The notes under the pieces were generated by a model that worked only from the letters and a program-made list of their open reading frames with translations, did no database searches and had not been told where the DNA came from. The position numbers and the translations under genes are program-made. DNA of 36,254 bases from Phytophthora quininea (Eukaryota > Oomycota > Peronosporomycetes > Peronosporales > Peronosporaceae): the NCBI GenBank assembly GCA_011947345.1, contig JAAVTG010000338.1, forward strand, positions 1 to 36,254, in the 5' to 3' direction. Shown piece after piece: positions 11,278-20,897 of the stretch (its first letter is position 1; each line of letters begins with the position of its first letter).

Positions 11278-11995
11278 ATGCTCGCTCTCGTCTTGGGTGC
11301 TGCTGCGCTGCACGCAACTTTTGTAGGGTTGACACTGCCCCCGCCGGAAATGCTTCAACAACCGAAGTGTCGCCTGGTTCCACCGAGCCAGCATTCTCGT
11401 TTGGCACCCCAGGTTCTTCGGGTCTGGCTGTCCCGCGGACACGGTCACCATCGTGCCGTCCACCGATGGCCAAGCTGTCTCCGTGCTCTTTTCGCAATTT
11501 GCTGCCCGAACTGCTGGCACGGACGTGACGCGCGATCGCAAATCTTGTAACTTGGCGGTTCCTGTGGACGTTCAGAGTGTAAGTGGCTTTTGCTGTTGGG
11601 GATTAATCAAGTCGCCTGATAGGAACTGTTGCTTTGTGCAGGGCGTCTCTATCGGCATCTTCCGCGTGGACTACCGCGGGAACGCATTCGTACCGAGCCA
11701 AAGCGGCTCGTACGGGCAGTTCGACGCCGAGTACTATTTTGCCGGCCAGCGCGGGCCTGTTGCTTCGGAGAAGTACTCGCCTGGAACGGACAAGGACTTG
11801 TTCATTTCGCACGAGGTGGGCGTAAGCGCGGTCGTTTGGTCGCCATGTGGAGCGTCCACGAACTTCCGAGTGAACAGCGCTCTGACGGCGGTGAAACAAG
11901 CTGGAGCGAAGGAGGACACGCAGATGGCGATCGACTCGGTGGACAGCACGGTGCAGGCAGGTTTCCACTACTTCCTCTCCACTCGAAAGTGCTAG
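11278..11995 (+). CDS. Secreted DUF4360 domain protein
   Basis: A signal peptide-like start (MLALVLGAAALHATF) leads to a Ser/Thr-rich stretch and then a DUF4360 domain: CPADTVTIVPSTDGQAVSVL, FSQFAARTAGTD, DRKSCNLAVPV, GVSIGIFRVDYRG, YYFAGQRGP, AVVWSPCGASTNFRVN and a final FLSTRKC. Four cysteines at family-typical places probably pair. An intron at 11579-11641 (donor GTAAGT, acceptor TTTGTGCAG) separates VDVQS from GVSIG. It is 63 nt with no in-frame stop, so unspliced RNA would also translate. Two frame changes occur in the Ser/Thr-rich part, near 11325-11330 and near 11425. DUF4360 proteins occur in fungi, oomycetes and some bacteria; their function is not established. Confidence 0.8.
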
Positions 11996-13135
11996 ACGAC
12001 AGGGAAACCCGCAATCAGCGTTCGTCGACAGCGTTACTCTAACAGCTTTGTCAGCGTCAACACGCTCGTCAATCAACGCAACGTTGAACACCTACCGCTG
12101 GCACTTGTGCCATAAGCTCGCCACTTCTTGTTTCTGATTTTGACAGTGTCGTAGCGATGCCAGCTCAGAAGCAAATCTGTGCATCGATCGATGGCGGTTC
12201 GCTGGCGAAACAGTGTCAAACACTTTGTCTCGAAACGGGAGACGCTATCCGGATATCGGATACCGGTAGGCCCTTGCCGGCGCGACGAGATCACAGATGG
12301 CTGTGGCCACCCGGCACAAGTGAACTCTGCGCAATGTCGCGACGAGTTTCGTGATGTCTGCCCTTTGCCTATCCGGGCCGCGCTTTTAGTTAGCACGCTG
12401 CGGCTGGCTCCGGCTCCGGTTTTGATCTGCTGGCGTATCGTTCGTAGTCTTGTCGCCGCCAGGTCGAGCTCAGCCAAGTTGCGTTTCACCGCTCTAGGTC
12501 GGCAAAGCTCATCGACCGACGAAAGCCGGTGTCGGCAATTCAGGGTTAGTCAACCGCTGAAGGTCTTCGGTTCTCGACGACGGTCTCCGATATTCGTCAC
12601 GGTCGTTGCTGCTTGGGCAGCGGACGCTAGTGGCATCTTGCCGTGAGCCGGTGACACTGACACGGCAAACGGTGATCGCCGCCACCCAGCGGTGGTCAGG
12701 CCGATCCTGGAGGCGATCTGCTGCGGGCTCCTCCGTGGCTGCTTCAGCGAAAGCTTGCATTTCGAGTGCATGCAGCAGAAATACGATGTCTTGCGGCATT
12801 ACGTGAGGACAGCGAGGGGATAAGCAATGGACACCTGTTTGGTGGAGCCGCGGCGTCGGTCACGACGGCTGGGGGCATTCGCCTCATGTATCGCCCCGCC
12901 AGCGACCGAGAAACATGTTTCTGGGCTTGGGAGAGCAAATCGTGCGCGCGTTGCACGTTGCGTGCAGGTGGGTCAGTCAAACTTCAGCTTCCACAAGAGA
13001 GAGCTCGATCCACACCGACGGGGCGACTGGCCTCGTCATTCTCGTTTCTCCTTCGGCTTGCACACAGCTGAGCGAATTTCAATCCGGTGGGGGCTACTCA
13101 AAGTGGACAGCGACAAGCTAGTGGAGCCGTAGACA
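11996..13135. other. Intergenic, no supportable gene
   Basis: About 1.1 kb between the DUF4360 gene and START-FYVE copy 2. I see only short unrelated frames. A TCATTCTCGTTTCTC at 13036-13050 could be the initiator of the START-FYVE gene. A 14-bp palindrome is listed separately. Confidence 0.5.
12909..12922. repeat. Perfect 14-bp palindrome
   Basis: AGAAACATGTTTCT is its own reverse complement. It lies 214 bp upstream of START-FYVE copy 2 and could be a site for a dimeric regulator, but one such palindrome in 36 kb is not strong evidence. Confidence 0.3.
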
Positions 13136-14295
13136 ATGGGCAAGGAGCGCTTCACGATCAACCCGTTCCCGGCGCTCGCGCTCACGGACAACGAGAAGAA
13201 CCAACTTCTCGAGCTCGGCCGCACCATCATCGAGGCCAACTTCGAGCGCGACAACCCCTTTTTCAAGGGCGGAAGGAGAGTCGACCCGCACAGATGGAAA
13301 CTCTCCAAGGAGCGCGAACGCATGAAAGTGTACACGGAGCGTCCCGAGTACGTTGGGGATGACGCGATGAGCAACCACAGCTCGTCCAAACTGCCCGCCA
13401 TCCTGTCTGTCGGCCGCGTCGAAGGGAAACTCGACGACATGATGTACGGCGTCGTGAACCCGACGCTGGAGGATATGCGCATCAAGGCCTCGTACGTGCA
13501 CGACTTTGACGGTGCGGCCGTGCTATCCACTATCGTGGAGCCGACCATCGACGAGCCCTTCAATTCGGTCGTGGTCAAGTGGATGGAGATGGATATCCCT
13601 CTACGCCGCACCGGGGTCGTCCAGAACCGCGACTACGTCTACCTCGAGTGCACGGGCTTCGCTCACATGCCCAACGGCGATCGTGCGGGTTACCACTTCC
13701 TGCACTCGATCGACTTCCCGCAGATCCCCAAGCTGTCGAAGAGCGCGGCGACCTGTCGATCTGCGGCTTCTTCCGCCAGGTCGGGCCGAATGTTCTTGAC
13801 GTATGCAAGACTGGCCTGATGGACCCTGCGGGCGACATGATCCGCATGCTGGCGGTGCCGGTGATGACGGAGGCGTTCTTGTCTCCTCTGCGCTACGTGC
13901 ACTGCGGTCAGATGCGCAAGTTGACGTGGAAGATGGAAAAGGCTCACGCAGAGGCTCGTCTTCACGGCGCGCCGAACCCTGGAACGTCGTGTGTGACCTG
14001 CTCCCGACCTGCCACGAGTTGGAAGTTGGGCAAGAGCGCCAGCACCTGCAAGAGCTGCTTCCGCGTCGTGTGCAGTGGCTGCAAGATCAAGAAGAAGATC
14101 AGCATCGTGACGGCAGACTTGGCGCTGTCCGAGAAGAAGATCACCTTCTGCTCGGCGTGTCTGGCGGACGCGTCGACATCAAGCGCGGTGGACATCGCGG
14201 CGGCTCAAATCCAGGAGAACATTCGCAGGGACGGCATCGGCCGGTCCGTCACAAGCCACTCGTCATCCAGCTCGGACCTGCTGTCATCACACTAG
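13136..14295 (+). CDS. START domain plus FYVE-related zinc finger, copy 2
   Basis: Same architecture as the gene at 8514: MGKERFTINPFPALALTDNE, the START core (VGRVEGKLDDMMYGVVNPTL, VVVKWMEMDIPLRR) and a zinc finger with CVTC, CKSC, CSGC and FCSAC pairs, ending SHSSSSSDLLSSH before TAG. The first and third breaks of copy 1 are absent here: the DPHRWK codons and the ITFCSACLAD codons are intact. This supports reading copy 1 as the same protein with lost bases. One break remains at about 13738-13745, where an AAGGAG seems to have become AAGAG. The classical RRHHCR FYVE signature is missing. A block at 13743-13937 is identical to 9128-9322. Confidence 0.75.
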
Positions 14296-14393
14296 TGCTG
14301 TTGATAGAAGATAGTCTCGCAATTGAAAATCTTAGAAGTAAAGTTGTTTCCAAAGCACTCGAATGCCGTGTCTTCACTCTCAAACGACTTTGC

Positions 14394-15459
14394 TCACACA
14401 AAATCGTCACCGTCGGGCTGCAGTTGCTTCCGCTCCGCCCAAATCTTTTCCAGCACAATAAAGTCATCGACTTGGCGTTCGATCGTCGGCAGCTGACTGC
14501 GTAGCTGAGGCGAGCCACGCGCGATCGTGGCAAGACGTTGTCGAGCCCGTGCAGTATCATCTAGGTGCTACAGTATCGTCAGCACCACCGCGTAATGGAG
14601 AAAGACGTTCAAAATGTCTTCGTCGAGCTTGACCAGGATAATCGGGGCGCTCTCGTCTTCAGGCGTCAGCGAGAGCCGTCCCTTGAATTGGTCGTAGATG
14701 TCGATGGCCTGCGTGTAGCATCTCTGAGCGCTCTCCAAGTCACCCTGGACACGCCACAGGTGTCAAAAGTAAGCAAACGATCCGCCGTCAGATTGACACG
14801 GACACTAACACTAGCTTGCGGCACTGCCCAAGATGATCCAGCAGCAATTCCCGAACGTCCTCGTGATACGCTGGTCGTGGCCTTAACGAAGCGACTTCAA
14901 GAACCTTAAGGTAGAACGGGATTGCTTCACCGCTCTTGTCCGTCGTTTCGTACGCGCTGCCGATCGCCAGCGCCATCGTGACTAAGCTTGCGTCTACAGA
15001 TCCGATGTCAGCGCAGCCTTCATAAAAATCGATGCAGATGGAGCGACGCACCGCCTGGGAAGTTCTCCGTGATCAGCTTGAACGCGTTCTCCTTCTCTCG
15101 CATCGACTGCTCGGTGTCGCCCTCTCCAGACTTGCTTGACTGAGCTCGAGCAGCAACCGGATCGCCCTCTTGTCTGCATTCTCTCAGGTCTAGTGAAAGC
15201 AGCAGCCAAACGTCATTGTCATTCCGACATCGACAACCGACACTCCTTACCAGATATGCACACCTGCCCGCAAGACCAACACCGATCAGCGCTGTCCTCT
15301 TTACTGCCCTTTGCTCACCCAGAACCCGTCGGTTCTGGCACCTCGAGTTGCAGAGGACAACGCACGCGCAACACCCGTCGACTGCGTCCGTGATGCTAGC
15401 GAACTCGAAGCAGAGAGCAACTTGCACGACAAACGGTGCCGTCCGAACATCCCAATCAT
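14394..15459 (-). CDS. Mitochondrial-type TPR protein (TPR paralogue 2), possibly decaying
   Basis: The start MIGMFGRHRLSCKLLSASSS is Arg/Ser-rich like a mitochondrial presequence. After a frame change comes a membrane helix (RTALIGVGLAGRCAYL) and a first intron with donor GTAAGG. TPR helices follow (IGSAYETTDKSGEAIPFYLK, LLLDHLGQCRKL). A clean intron at 14745-14811 joins RKL to GDLESAQRCYTQAIDIYDQ. The frame meets TAG at 14568-14570 after FLHYAVVLTIL, yet the same frame continues beyond it with helical sequence (ARQRLATIARGSPQLRSQLP) to TGA at 14394-14396. The paralogue at 6077 has coding sequence at the corresponding place. The gene may therefore end early, carry a nonsense change, or hold a sequencing error. 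Confidence 0.5.
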
Positions 15460-15611
15460 TGCTCTTCCCTCCCATTCACAGGCTCTCGTACATGTAGATG
15501 TGGCAGTTAGTCCCAGAACAGTGGAGCTTTCATTGGGATGCCATTGTTAAAGCAAGGTGAAAGCTGACCAAGTGGAGTGAGTTCAACGTGTGGTCGTGCC
15601 TTTGCCAAGAT

Positions 15612-16595
15612 TTACTCGTGCGTCTCGCCGCGCTGGCGTCGCCGTGCCTCTCGAATGGCCTCGAGCGACACCAAGTCGTCGAACTGGTCTAGCGCGCCAA
15701 CTTCATCTTTGCGCAGCACCGACGAGCTCTGCACCAACTGGACGAGGCGGTCCCGCAGGAACGCCACCTCACCGGAGCGGCCCATGGCTACCAGTAGCTG
15801 TGCGTAGTGTGTATACACCATGGACATGGTCTTGTCAATGTTCGCCTGTGCAGCCTCGTCGGCTTCAGCAGCCTCCGCCTGGTTCAAATACTTCTCGTAC
15901 CCTTTGATCGCCTTCTGCAGCGAGTTCTCGGCGTCGGTCAGATTCCCCTAGCAGCAGCAGTTTAATGACCGCTTCCACACTCAACAGCCAGACAAATGCA
16001 CGTACAACTTTTGGTGACACTGCGCGATTCGATCCAAGACGCCAATGCCCACGCTGCAGCGAGTGCTCAGGGGCGAGAGCAGCTTCACGTGCCTCATCGC
16101 CGTCTGGTAGTAGGGCAACGCTGCAGCATGCTGGTCCAACGTCTCGGTCAGTGCGGCATACACAAAGGCCGTCTTGATCACCATATTTCCCGGAGGAAGC
16201 TGCCCCACGATAGCGTCAAAAGATTCGGCAGTGTACTGGAATGCCTTCTCCACGTCTCCCTTAGCGTAGCTCTCGCTGGCTAAGAGCAGCAGCCGCTTTT
16301 GCTCCCTCATCTCCGGGGAAGTCGAGTCTGCATCGAGCAAACAGCATTTCAATGAGCAAAGGTGGCGGAGAAGCAAACAGCAACGAGTCAATACCAAGTA
16401 CAGGTAGCCGCCGACGAGTCCTGCGCCGATCAGAGCTCGTTTCTTCCACTTGGACGGGGCCTTAACAGCCGAGGAAGCGTTTGCGAACGAGCGTGCGAAT
16501 GGGGCCGTCACTGGCACGCGGTGTGAAGGCTGGAAAAGCGACTGAGACGCCGGGAGGCCGCTGCGCAGCGGCGCTACAACTCGTCGGAGCGCCAT
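15612..16595 (-). CDS. Mitochondrial-type TPR protein (TPR paralogue 3)
   Basis: The best-preserved member of the array. It starts MALRRVVAPLRSG, an Arg-rich presequence-like region, then has a membrane helix (KKRALIGAGLVGGYLYL). A first intron (donor GTATTG, acceptor GATGCAG, about 16327-16400) is followed by EMREQKRLLLLASESYAKGD and TPR pairs (FVYAALTETLDQHAAALPYY, QTAMRHVKLLSPL, VGIGVLDRIAQCHQKL). A second intron at about 15951-16008 leads to GNLTDAENSLQKAIKGYEKY, VYTHYAQLLVAMGRSGEV and the end REARRRQRGETHE before TGA. Both intron junctions are out of phase by one base next to C4 or G3 runs, in line with the window-wide pattern. The start lies 78 bp from the stop of paralogue 4, so the unit is very compact. 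Confidence 0.6.
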
Positions 16596-16672
16596 GCCAT
16601 GCAGAAACAAAATTCCCTCGAGAATCTGCGACGTGTGAGATTGAAGCAAATCAACATTTTCGGCTTGGTTTG

Positions 16673-17595
16673 TTAGCCTGTGCGGCGTCCTTCTCCTCGG
16701 CGCTGACGACGACGCGCCTCCTGCATTTTGTGCAGCAATTTCGTCGAACTGGTCCATTGCATTCGTCTCTTCACCCGGGAGACTCAACAGAGACCTCCGC
16801 ACGAGTTGGACGACACGCTGGCGGATGGCTGGGATCTCGTCCTGACGATTCATCGTCTCCAGCAGCAGCGTGTAGTGTAAATACACGTAGGTGATTCGGC
16901 TGTCGATCTCGAGCAGATTGATGTGACCCTCTCGGGGACTGGGCGGCGACAGTGACGACAGGCCTAGTGGAGGTCACTAGCTTGACGTGCTTCATCGCCG
17001 TCTGGTAGTACGGCACTGCAGCAGCGTGTCTGGACGAGAGCACAGCCGTGTTCAACCCTGCCAAAAAGTTCACGAGAGTTAAAAGGCGAAATTGGCTTCA
17101 ACCTGACGGAATAGGTTGGTTTACTTGGGGTCATGCGGTTCTTTGGCCAGTTTGACGGCGTTGTACCCCTCGCCAGCGTATTGAGCTGCCCGGTCAAAGT
17201 CTCCTTGAGGGTGAAAAACTCAAGCAAGTCAGTTGATAGCTCAGCAATCCTGAAAGGCGCCATCCGCAGACCTTTCTGGCGCTTGCTATTATCATGTTTA
17301 CTAGTTGGTTGCTCTCCCTCCGCTTAGGCAGCTCGTAATTCTGCAAGTCAACGCCACCCCAATGCTCGTCACACTCAACTCATTGCAACCTCGTCGTCTT
17401 TCCGTTCTTGACCTTATACATCACGACTCCTGAGACCCCCACCATCGGCACGAGCAACATTTTCCACCCGGACGAGGAGGTTATATTGCCACCACTAGAC
17501 GACGCAAAACTGCGACTTGCTACGGCCAATGGACCAGAAGAACGACGCAACCCCACAAGAGAGCGATTCGTGAACGCACGCCGTGCTGCCAGCAT
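16673..17595 (-). CDS. TPR paralogue 4, internally shortened
   Basis: It starts MLAARRAFTNRSLVGLRRSS, a presequence-like region, then a membrane helix (WKMLLVPMVGVSGVVMYKV). After intron(s) in about 17240-17400 come QGDFDRAAQYAGEGYNAVKL, then LNTAVLSSRHAAAVPYYQTA and MKHVKLVTS. Unlike paralogue 3, the sequence then passes almost directly to a helix beginning GHINLLEIDSRITYVYLHYT. About 70 codons, including one TPR and the second-intron region, are missing. The C-terminus NAMDQFDE, shifted by one base at an A3 run near 16738, ends KMQEARRRQRRGEG before TAA at 16673-16675, matching paralogue 3. The protein may be non-functional or simply shorter. Confidence 0.45.
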
Positions 17596-17692
17596 TGCGT
17601 CCAACTCGGCGAGATCGAGAGTGAGGTAGGGGATTCTGGCTATAACAGCATGATAACCCCGCGGAATTGGAGATGCCGGGAGGTCCACCGGA

Positions 17693-18705
17693 CTATTCTT
17701 TGTCCATCTCGAGCCACAGGTCGTGGACATTGCGCTGCAGCTCCCCAGATCCGACGTCGACATGCTCGAGTTCTCTGCCAGTACAAGTGCATTCTCGGTG
17801 AGGGTCTTGGCCTCCTCCCAGCATTGCTGGGCCAGCAGATTGCCGGCGTAGTGGTAGTGAATCATGGCGGCGGTGGCGTTCAGATCGGCGAGCAGCTCTA
17901 GATCCTCCTCCGATGCATCCTGCTCCCCAGCGGCCGAAGCAGTTGCTCGGGCGCAGTGCTTCTCGTACGCCAAGATGGCGAGATCGAAGAACTCCTCCGC
18001 CCTATCTGGCTGCTCCCTGTTGGCAAAAAGGCAAATGAGTTCCTTCGCAGCGTTAATCACACACAGCCACAGTGACGAACAGGTCTTCGTAACACACGCC
18101 CAGAGCGCCGAGCGTCGTCATGCGCATGTACGCGCCCCAAGCTGACGTTTCTGCTGAAATGGTCTCCAGCACTTGCAGCGCTTCCTTGTAGAACGTCGTG
18201 GCCGTAGCTCTGCTGTCCAACTGCTCGTCGTAAGTCTGCGCGATTACGAAGGCTGCTTGAAACGTGTCCATGTCTGCAAGATTAAGGAGAGATTAGATCA
18301 CAATGCCGAGACCATGGCGAGCAGGCAGACGAGCTTACTTTGCTGGCCCCGTTTCTTGAGTAGCTCATAGAGCTCCAGGGACAGCTCCAGCTCGCGCTCC
18401 GAGTCCTCCTGCGATGGCAATTCGCAGCAGCATGAGCTCTATCCGAATGACACTCGAGATTGCCAGCCGCTCACCTCCTCTCGACTCTGCTCGATCAGCT
18501 GTAGCAGTTCCTCCGCCGTCTTGTGCTGCTGTGGCGCTTTCGTCGCCAATCCTCGAGTTGAACTGCAGTCGGACCACAGTCGTTCGAGAGAGCGATTGCG
18601 ACTCCGTTGCTGCGCTGCATTTTGTATCGATGCGATTGCAGCGCTGCGGCTGTAGCGCAGGTTGGAAGACGCTCGGGCAGCTCGGCAGAAGACACGGCGC
18701 AGCAT
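17693..18705 (-). CDS. TPR paralogue 5
   Basis: It starts MLRRVFCRAARASSNLRYSR, an Arg/Ser-rich presequence-like region; unlike its relatives it shows no clear membrane helix. The exon ending QLIEQSREE is followed by an intron with donor GTGAGC, then EDSERELELSLELYELLKKR and an intron with donor GTAAGC. TPR helices follow (FQAAFVIAQTYDEQLDSRAT, FYKEALQVLETISAE, MTTLGALGVCYEDLF), a further intron, then REQPDRAEEFFDLAILAYEK and YHYAGNLLAQQCWEEAKTLT. Near 17770 one base seems lost; the shifted frame ends LQRNVHDLWLEMDKE before TAG at 17693-17695. Without the shift the frame runs on into the start of paralogue 4. This gene heads the minus-strand array and would be nearest to any shared promoter. 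Confidence 0.55.
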
Positions 18706-20777
18706 GGCACTTGTTGGCTGAGCTTGGTAGATAAGTGTGATTGGACAAAAATTGAGTCCTGCTGTGCCTCTGCTTTGGAAGTCGCTGTAGTGAACCACAA
18801 CAAGAAGATGGTGACCAAGGACCTCCCGCAGAGGTCGGCGTCCAAGACGGGCTACTCGCGAGGTGGGGCACCCTATCGCGCTAGAGATGGACGACCATCA
18901 AGTCAAGCGCTACAACAGCCTTGCGGGGGTACAGAACGGCGTCTTTCGCGGCCCCAACGATGCCGGATCATTGAGTTATCACCAGTCGTCACATGAGGGA
19001 GGTCTTCAACTACAGCAAGTATTCCTCCAAAGCCGCGTACGGTAAATGCAGCGCGACTGGATCGCCGTCAAGAAGCCCGAATTAATCGACGTTCAATCCA
19101 ACTCTCGCCGCAGTTCGGTAGTTGGGGCGCGACCAACGTCTATCTACACGTCTTCGACAACGTGAACCTAGTAACGACCAGTGCGTCTTCGACCAACGTC
19201 GTCGTAAGGCCAACACTTTCTCAAGCTCGACTCGACCAGTTTCATCGCGTCGCCTGAGGACGAGTGGCCACGCCGGTCTTTGGTCGGAAGTGAAGACCAT
19301 CGCCGATGAGTCGAGCAGCCTGTCCATTGTCGACACAACAAACACGCTCGAGTACAAGTCGGACATCTGTGGCTGCGTACACAGGACGAACGCGGCGACC
19401 TCTTCTTGTTGGCAACGCCCAATGTCACCTACGGCTGCTGCTGGATCAAGGACACTTGACAATTGCGCGTTCCAATACGTCTACAACACGTAGAACATCT
19501 ATCTGCCCAATAACGACTAGAGTTATGCAGGAGGTTGACGGAATGAGTCCATCAAAAGCAGTCGGTATTGGCGACCCCTGTTTGGCGCGTGCAGCAAATG
19601 TCATGGCACGTACGGAGGCAATGATCGCTCTTGGACTTCAGCCCTAGGCTCCGAGGTCTCCGGCTGCTGCCTTGGTCGTGGAGAAAAAGCTCGCGAGCGC
19701 CACGGACTCCAGCGACGGTCTTTATCTACGGCAAATGCAATGCCGTGAGGCCGCAGAACTGGTGGCGACTAGTGCAACGATTCCGTTTGATTTGAACTTC
19801 TCATGGTGAGTCAACACGAGGAAGTGGTTGCCACTGGCGACCACAGAAGCATCGTTGCTTGCGCTCTTCCATCTCCGTCGCCAAGGTCTCGACGTGCTGG
19901 TTGTCGCTGCTGTCGCACGAGTGCGCTGCAACGGCATCGTTGGCAGGCACGAGAAGGCCGTGAAAATGGATGGCCACAGTCGATTCAAGGCCTCGCGTGA
20001 AACATGTTCATGTCCCCGAGGGCGGCGGTGGATTGTTTCCTGGGCAGGGGATCCACTCCTCCTCCGACGTCTTTTGCGTCGACGGGCTCCGACAGCGTCG
20101 ACTGCATGGCGACCAAAGCTGCTCCATTTGCTGCCAATCTCGGTGCGGACGGTGAGCAGCACTGCAACGCTGAGCAACGGATACAGTTGCCAGGTCTCTA
20201 CAGTACGAGTGGTGCTTACGCTGCTTGTTACCTGACGAATCAATCGCGTGTCGACGACGGACGTTGCCTCGGTTGCTGTCTGCGATCGAGGGGATCTCGT
20301 CGCGAATGGCAAGCACGGCACCGCTGCTTGCTTGCTGCCTTTGGCATCTTGCGCTTCGGCCTCGAGGCGTTTTGCATAGAAGCGCTTGGTTGGACATGCC
20401 TTTCGCGATGTTAAACGTCCTGATCGATCACGCATTGCCAGTCAGGAAGTGGGCACGTTCATCAGGCTGACCGGTGCGTCAAATGTCTCGTCTTGCTCCG
20501 CAGTGTCATCGCTGCTCAGCACACGCAGCCGCGAAATGCTCTGCGGCACCCGGGAGACCGGCAGCCTCGTGGACAGCCTCGCGGCAGGCAGGAAGACAAC
20601 TCGTTGCAGCAGGGTGATCACACCAGAGACGCTCGCTCGCCGCGGGGCAGGCAGATCGTCTGCGAAACGTAAAGAAGCCGCGGGTGCCTCGGGCGCAGCG
20701 TGATGTATTACGCCAGAGAACCGCCCTGCAATAGCAGGTGCAAGGCCTCGTTGCACACCCCGAGAGAGTGCAGGCGC
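18706..20777. other. Two-kilobase region without a convincing gene
   Basis: Coding-like pieces appear on the plus strand, for example LEMDDHQVKRYNSLAG (about 18890-18940), RDWIAVKKPELIDVQ (about 19050) and GDLFLLATPNVTYGCCWIKD (about 19400-19460). They lie in different frames, separated by several stops, with no clean splice structure. A 237-codon minus-strand frame at 19722-20435 is open, but its composition is Arg/Ser-rich and motif-free. The region may hold a decayed gene or one split by more errors than I can follow. Confidence 0.4.
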
Positions 20778-20778
20778 T

Positions 20779-20795
20779 GCTCATTTTGCCACTTG
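20779..20795 (+). promoter_or_regulatory. Oomycete initiator-like core promoter of the bZIP-START gene
   Basis: GCTCATTTTGCCACTTG closely fits the oomycete initiator plus flanking promoter region. It lies about 105-120 nt upstream of the ATG at 20898. Confidence 0.5.
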
Positions 20796-20897
20796 CGGAC
20801 TCAGCCGCAGCGCTCGACTCAATCGACCATCTGATCCGCCTCGGACACATCGTGTTGTTTGGTGGCACCGCCTCACAGAAATTCGTTCGCCGCGTTC

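Noticed and set aside
13036..13611. Long antisense frames over the START-FYVE genes
   Set aside because: They repeat at both copies because the sense codons are conserved, and they show no features of their own; shadows of the real gene.
9105..13745. Programmed ribosomal frameshifting in START-FYVE genes
   Set aside because: The shifts have opposite sign in the two copies, there is no shared slippery heptamer, and copy 1 has two further homopolymer breaks absent from copy 2.
15981..16886. A 301-codon minus-strand open frame as a single protein
   Set aside because: Its first third is the C-terminus of TPR paralogue 4 and the rest is the N-terminus of paralogue 3. It is open only because a base near 16738 shifts the frame past the paralogue 4 stop.
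17380..18060. A 226-codon minus-strand open frame as a single protein
   Set aside because: It joins the C-terminus of TPR paralogue 5 to the presequence of paralogue 4 through a lost base near 17770; the shifted frame ends at the expected place.
19722..20435. A 237-codon minus-strand open frame
   Set aside because: Arg/Ser-rich composition, no domain-like segments, no paralogue in the window and competing frames on both strands; likely chance in GC-rich DNA.
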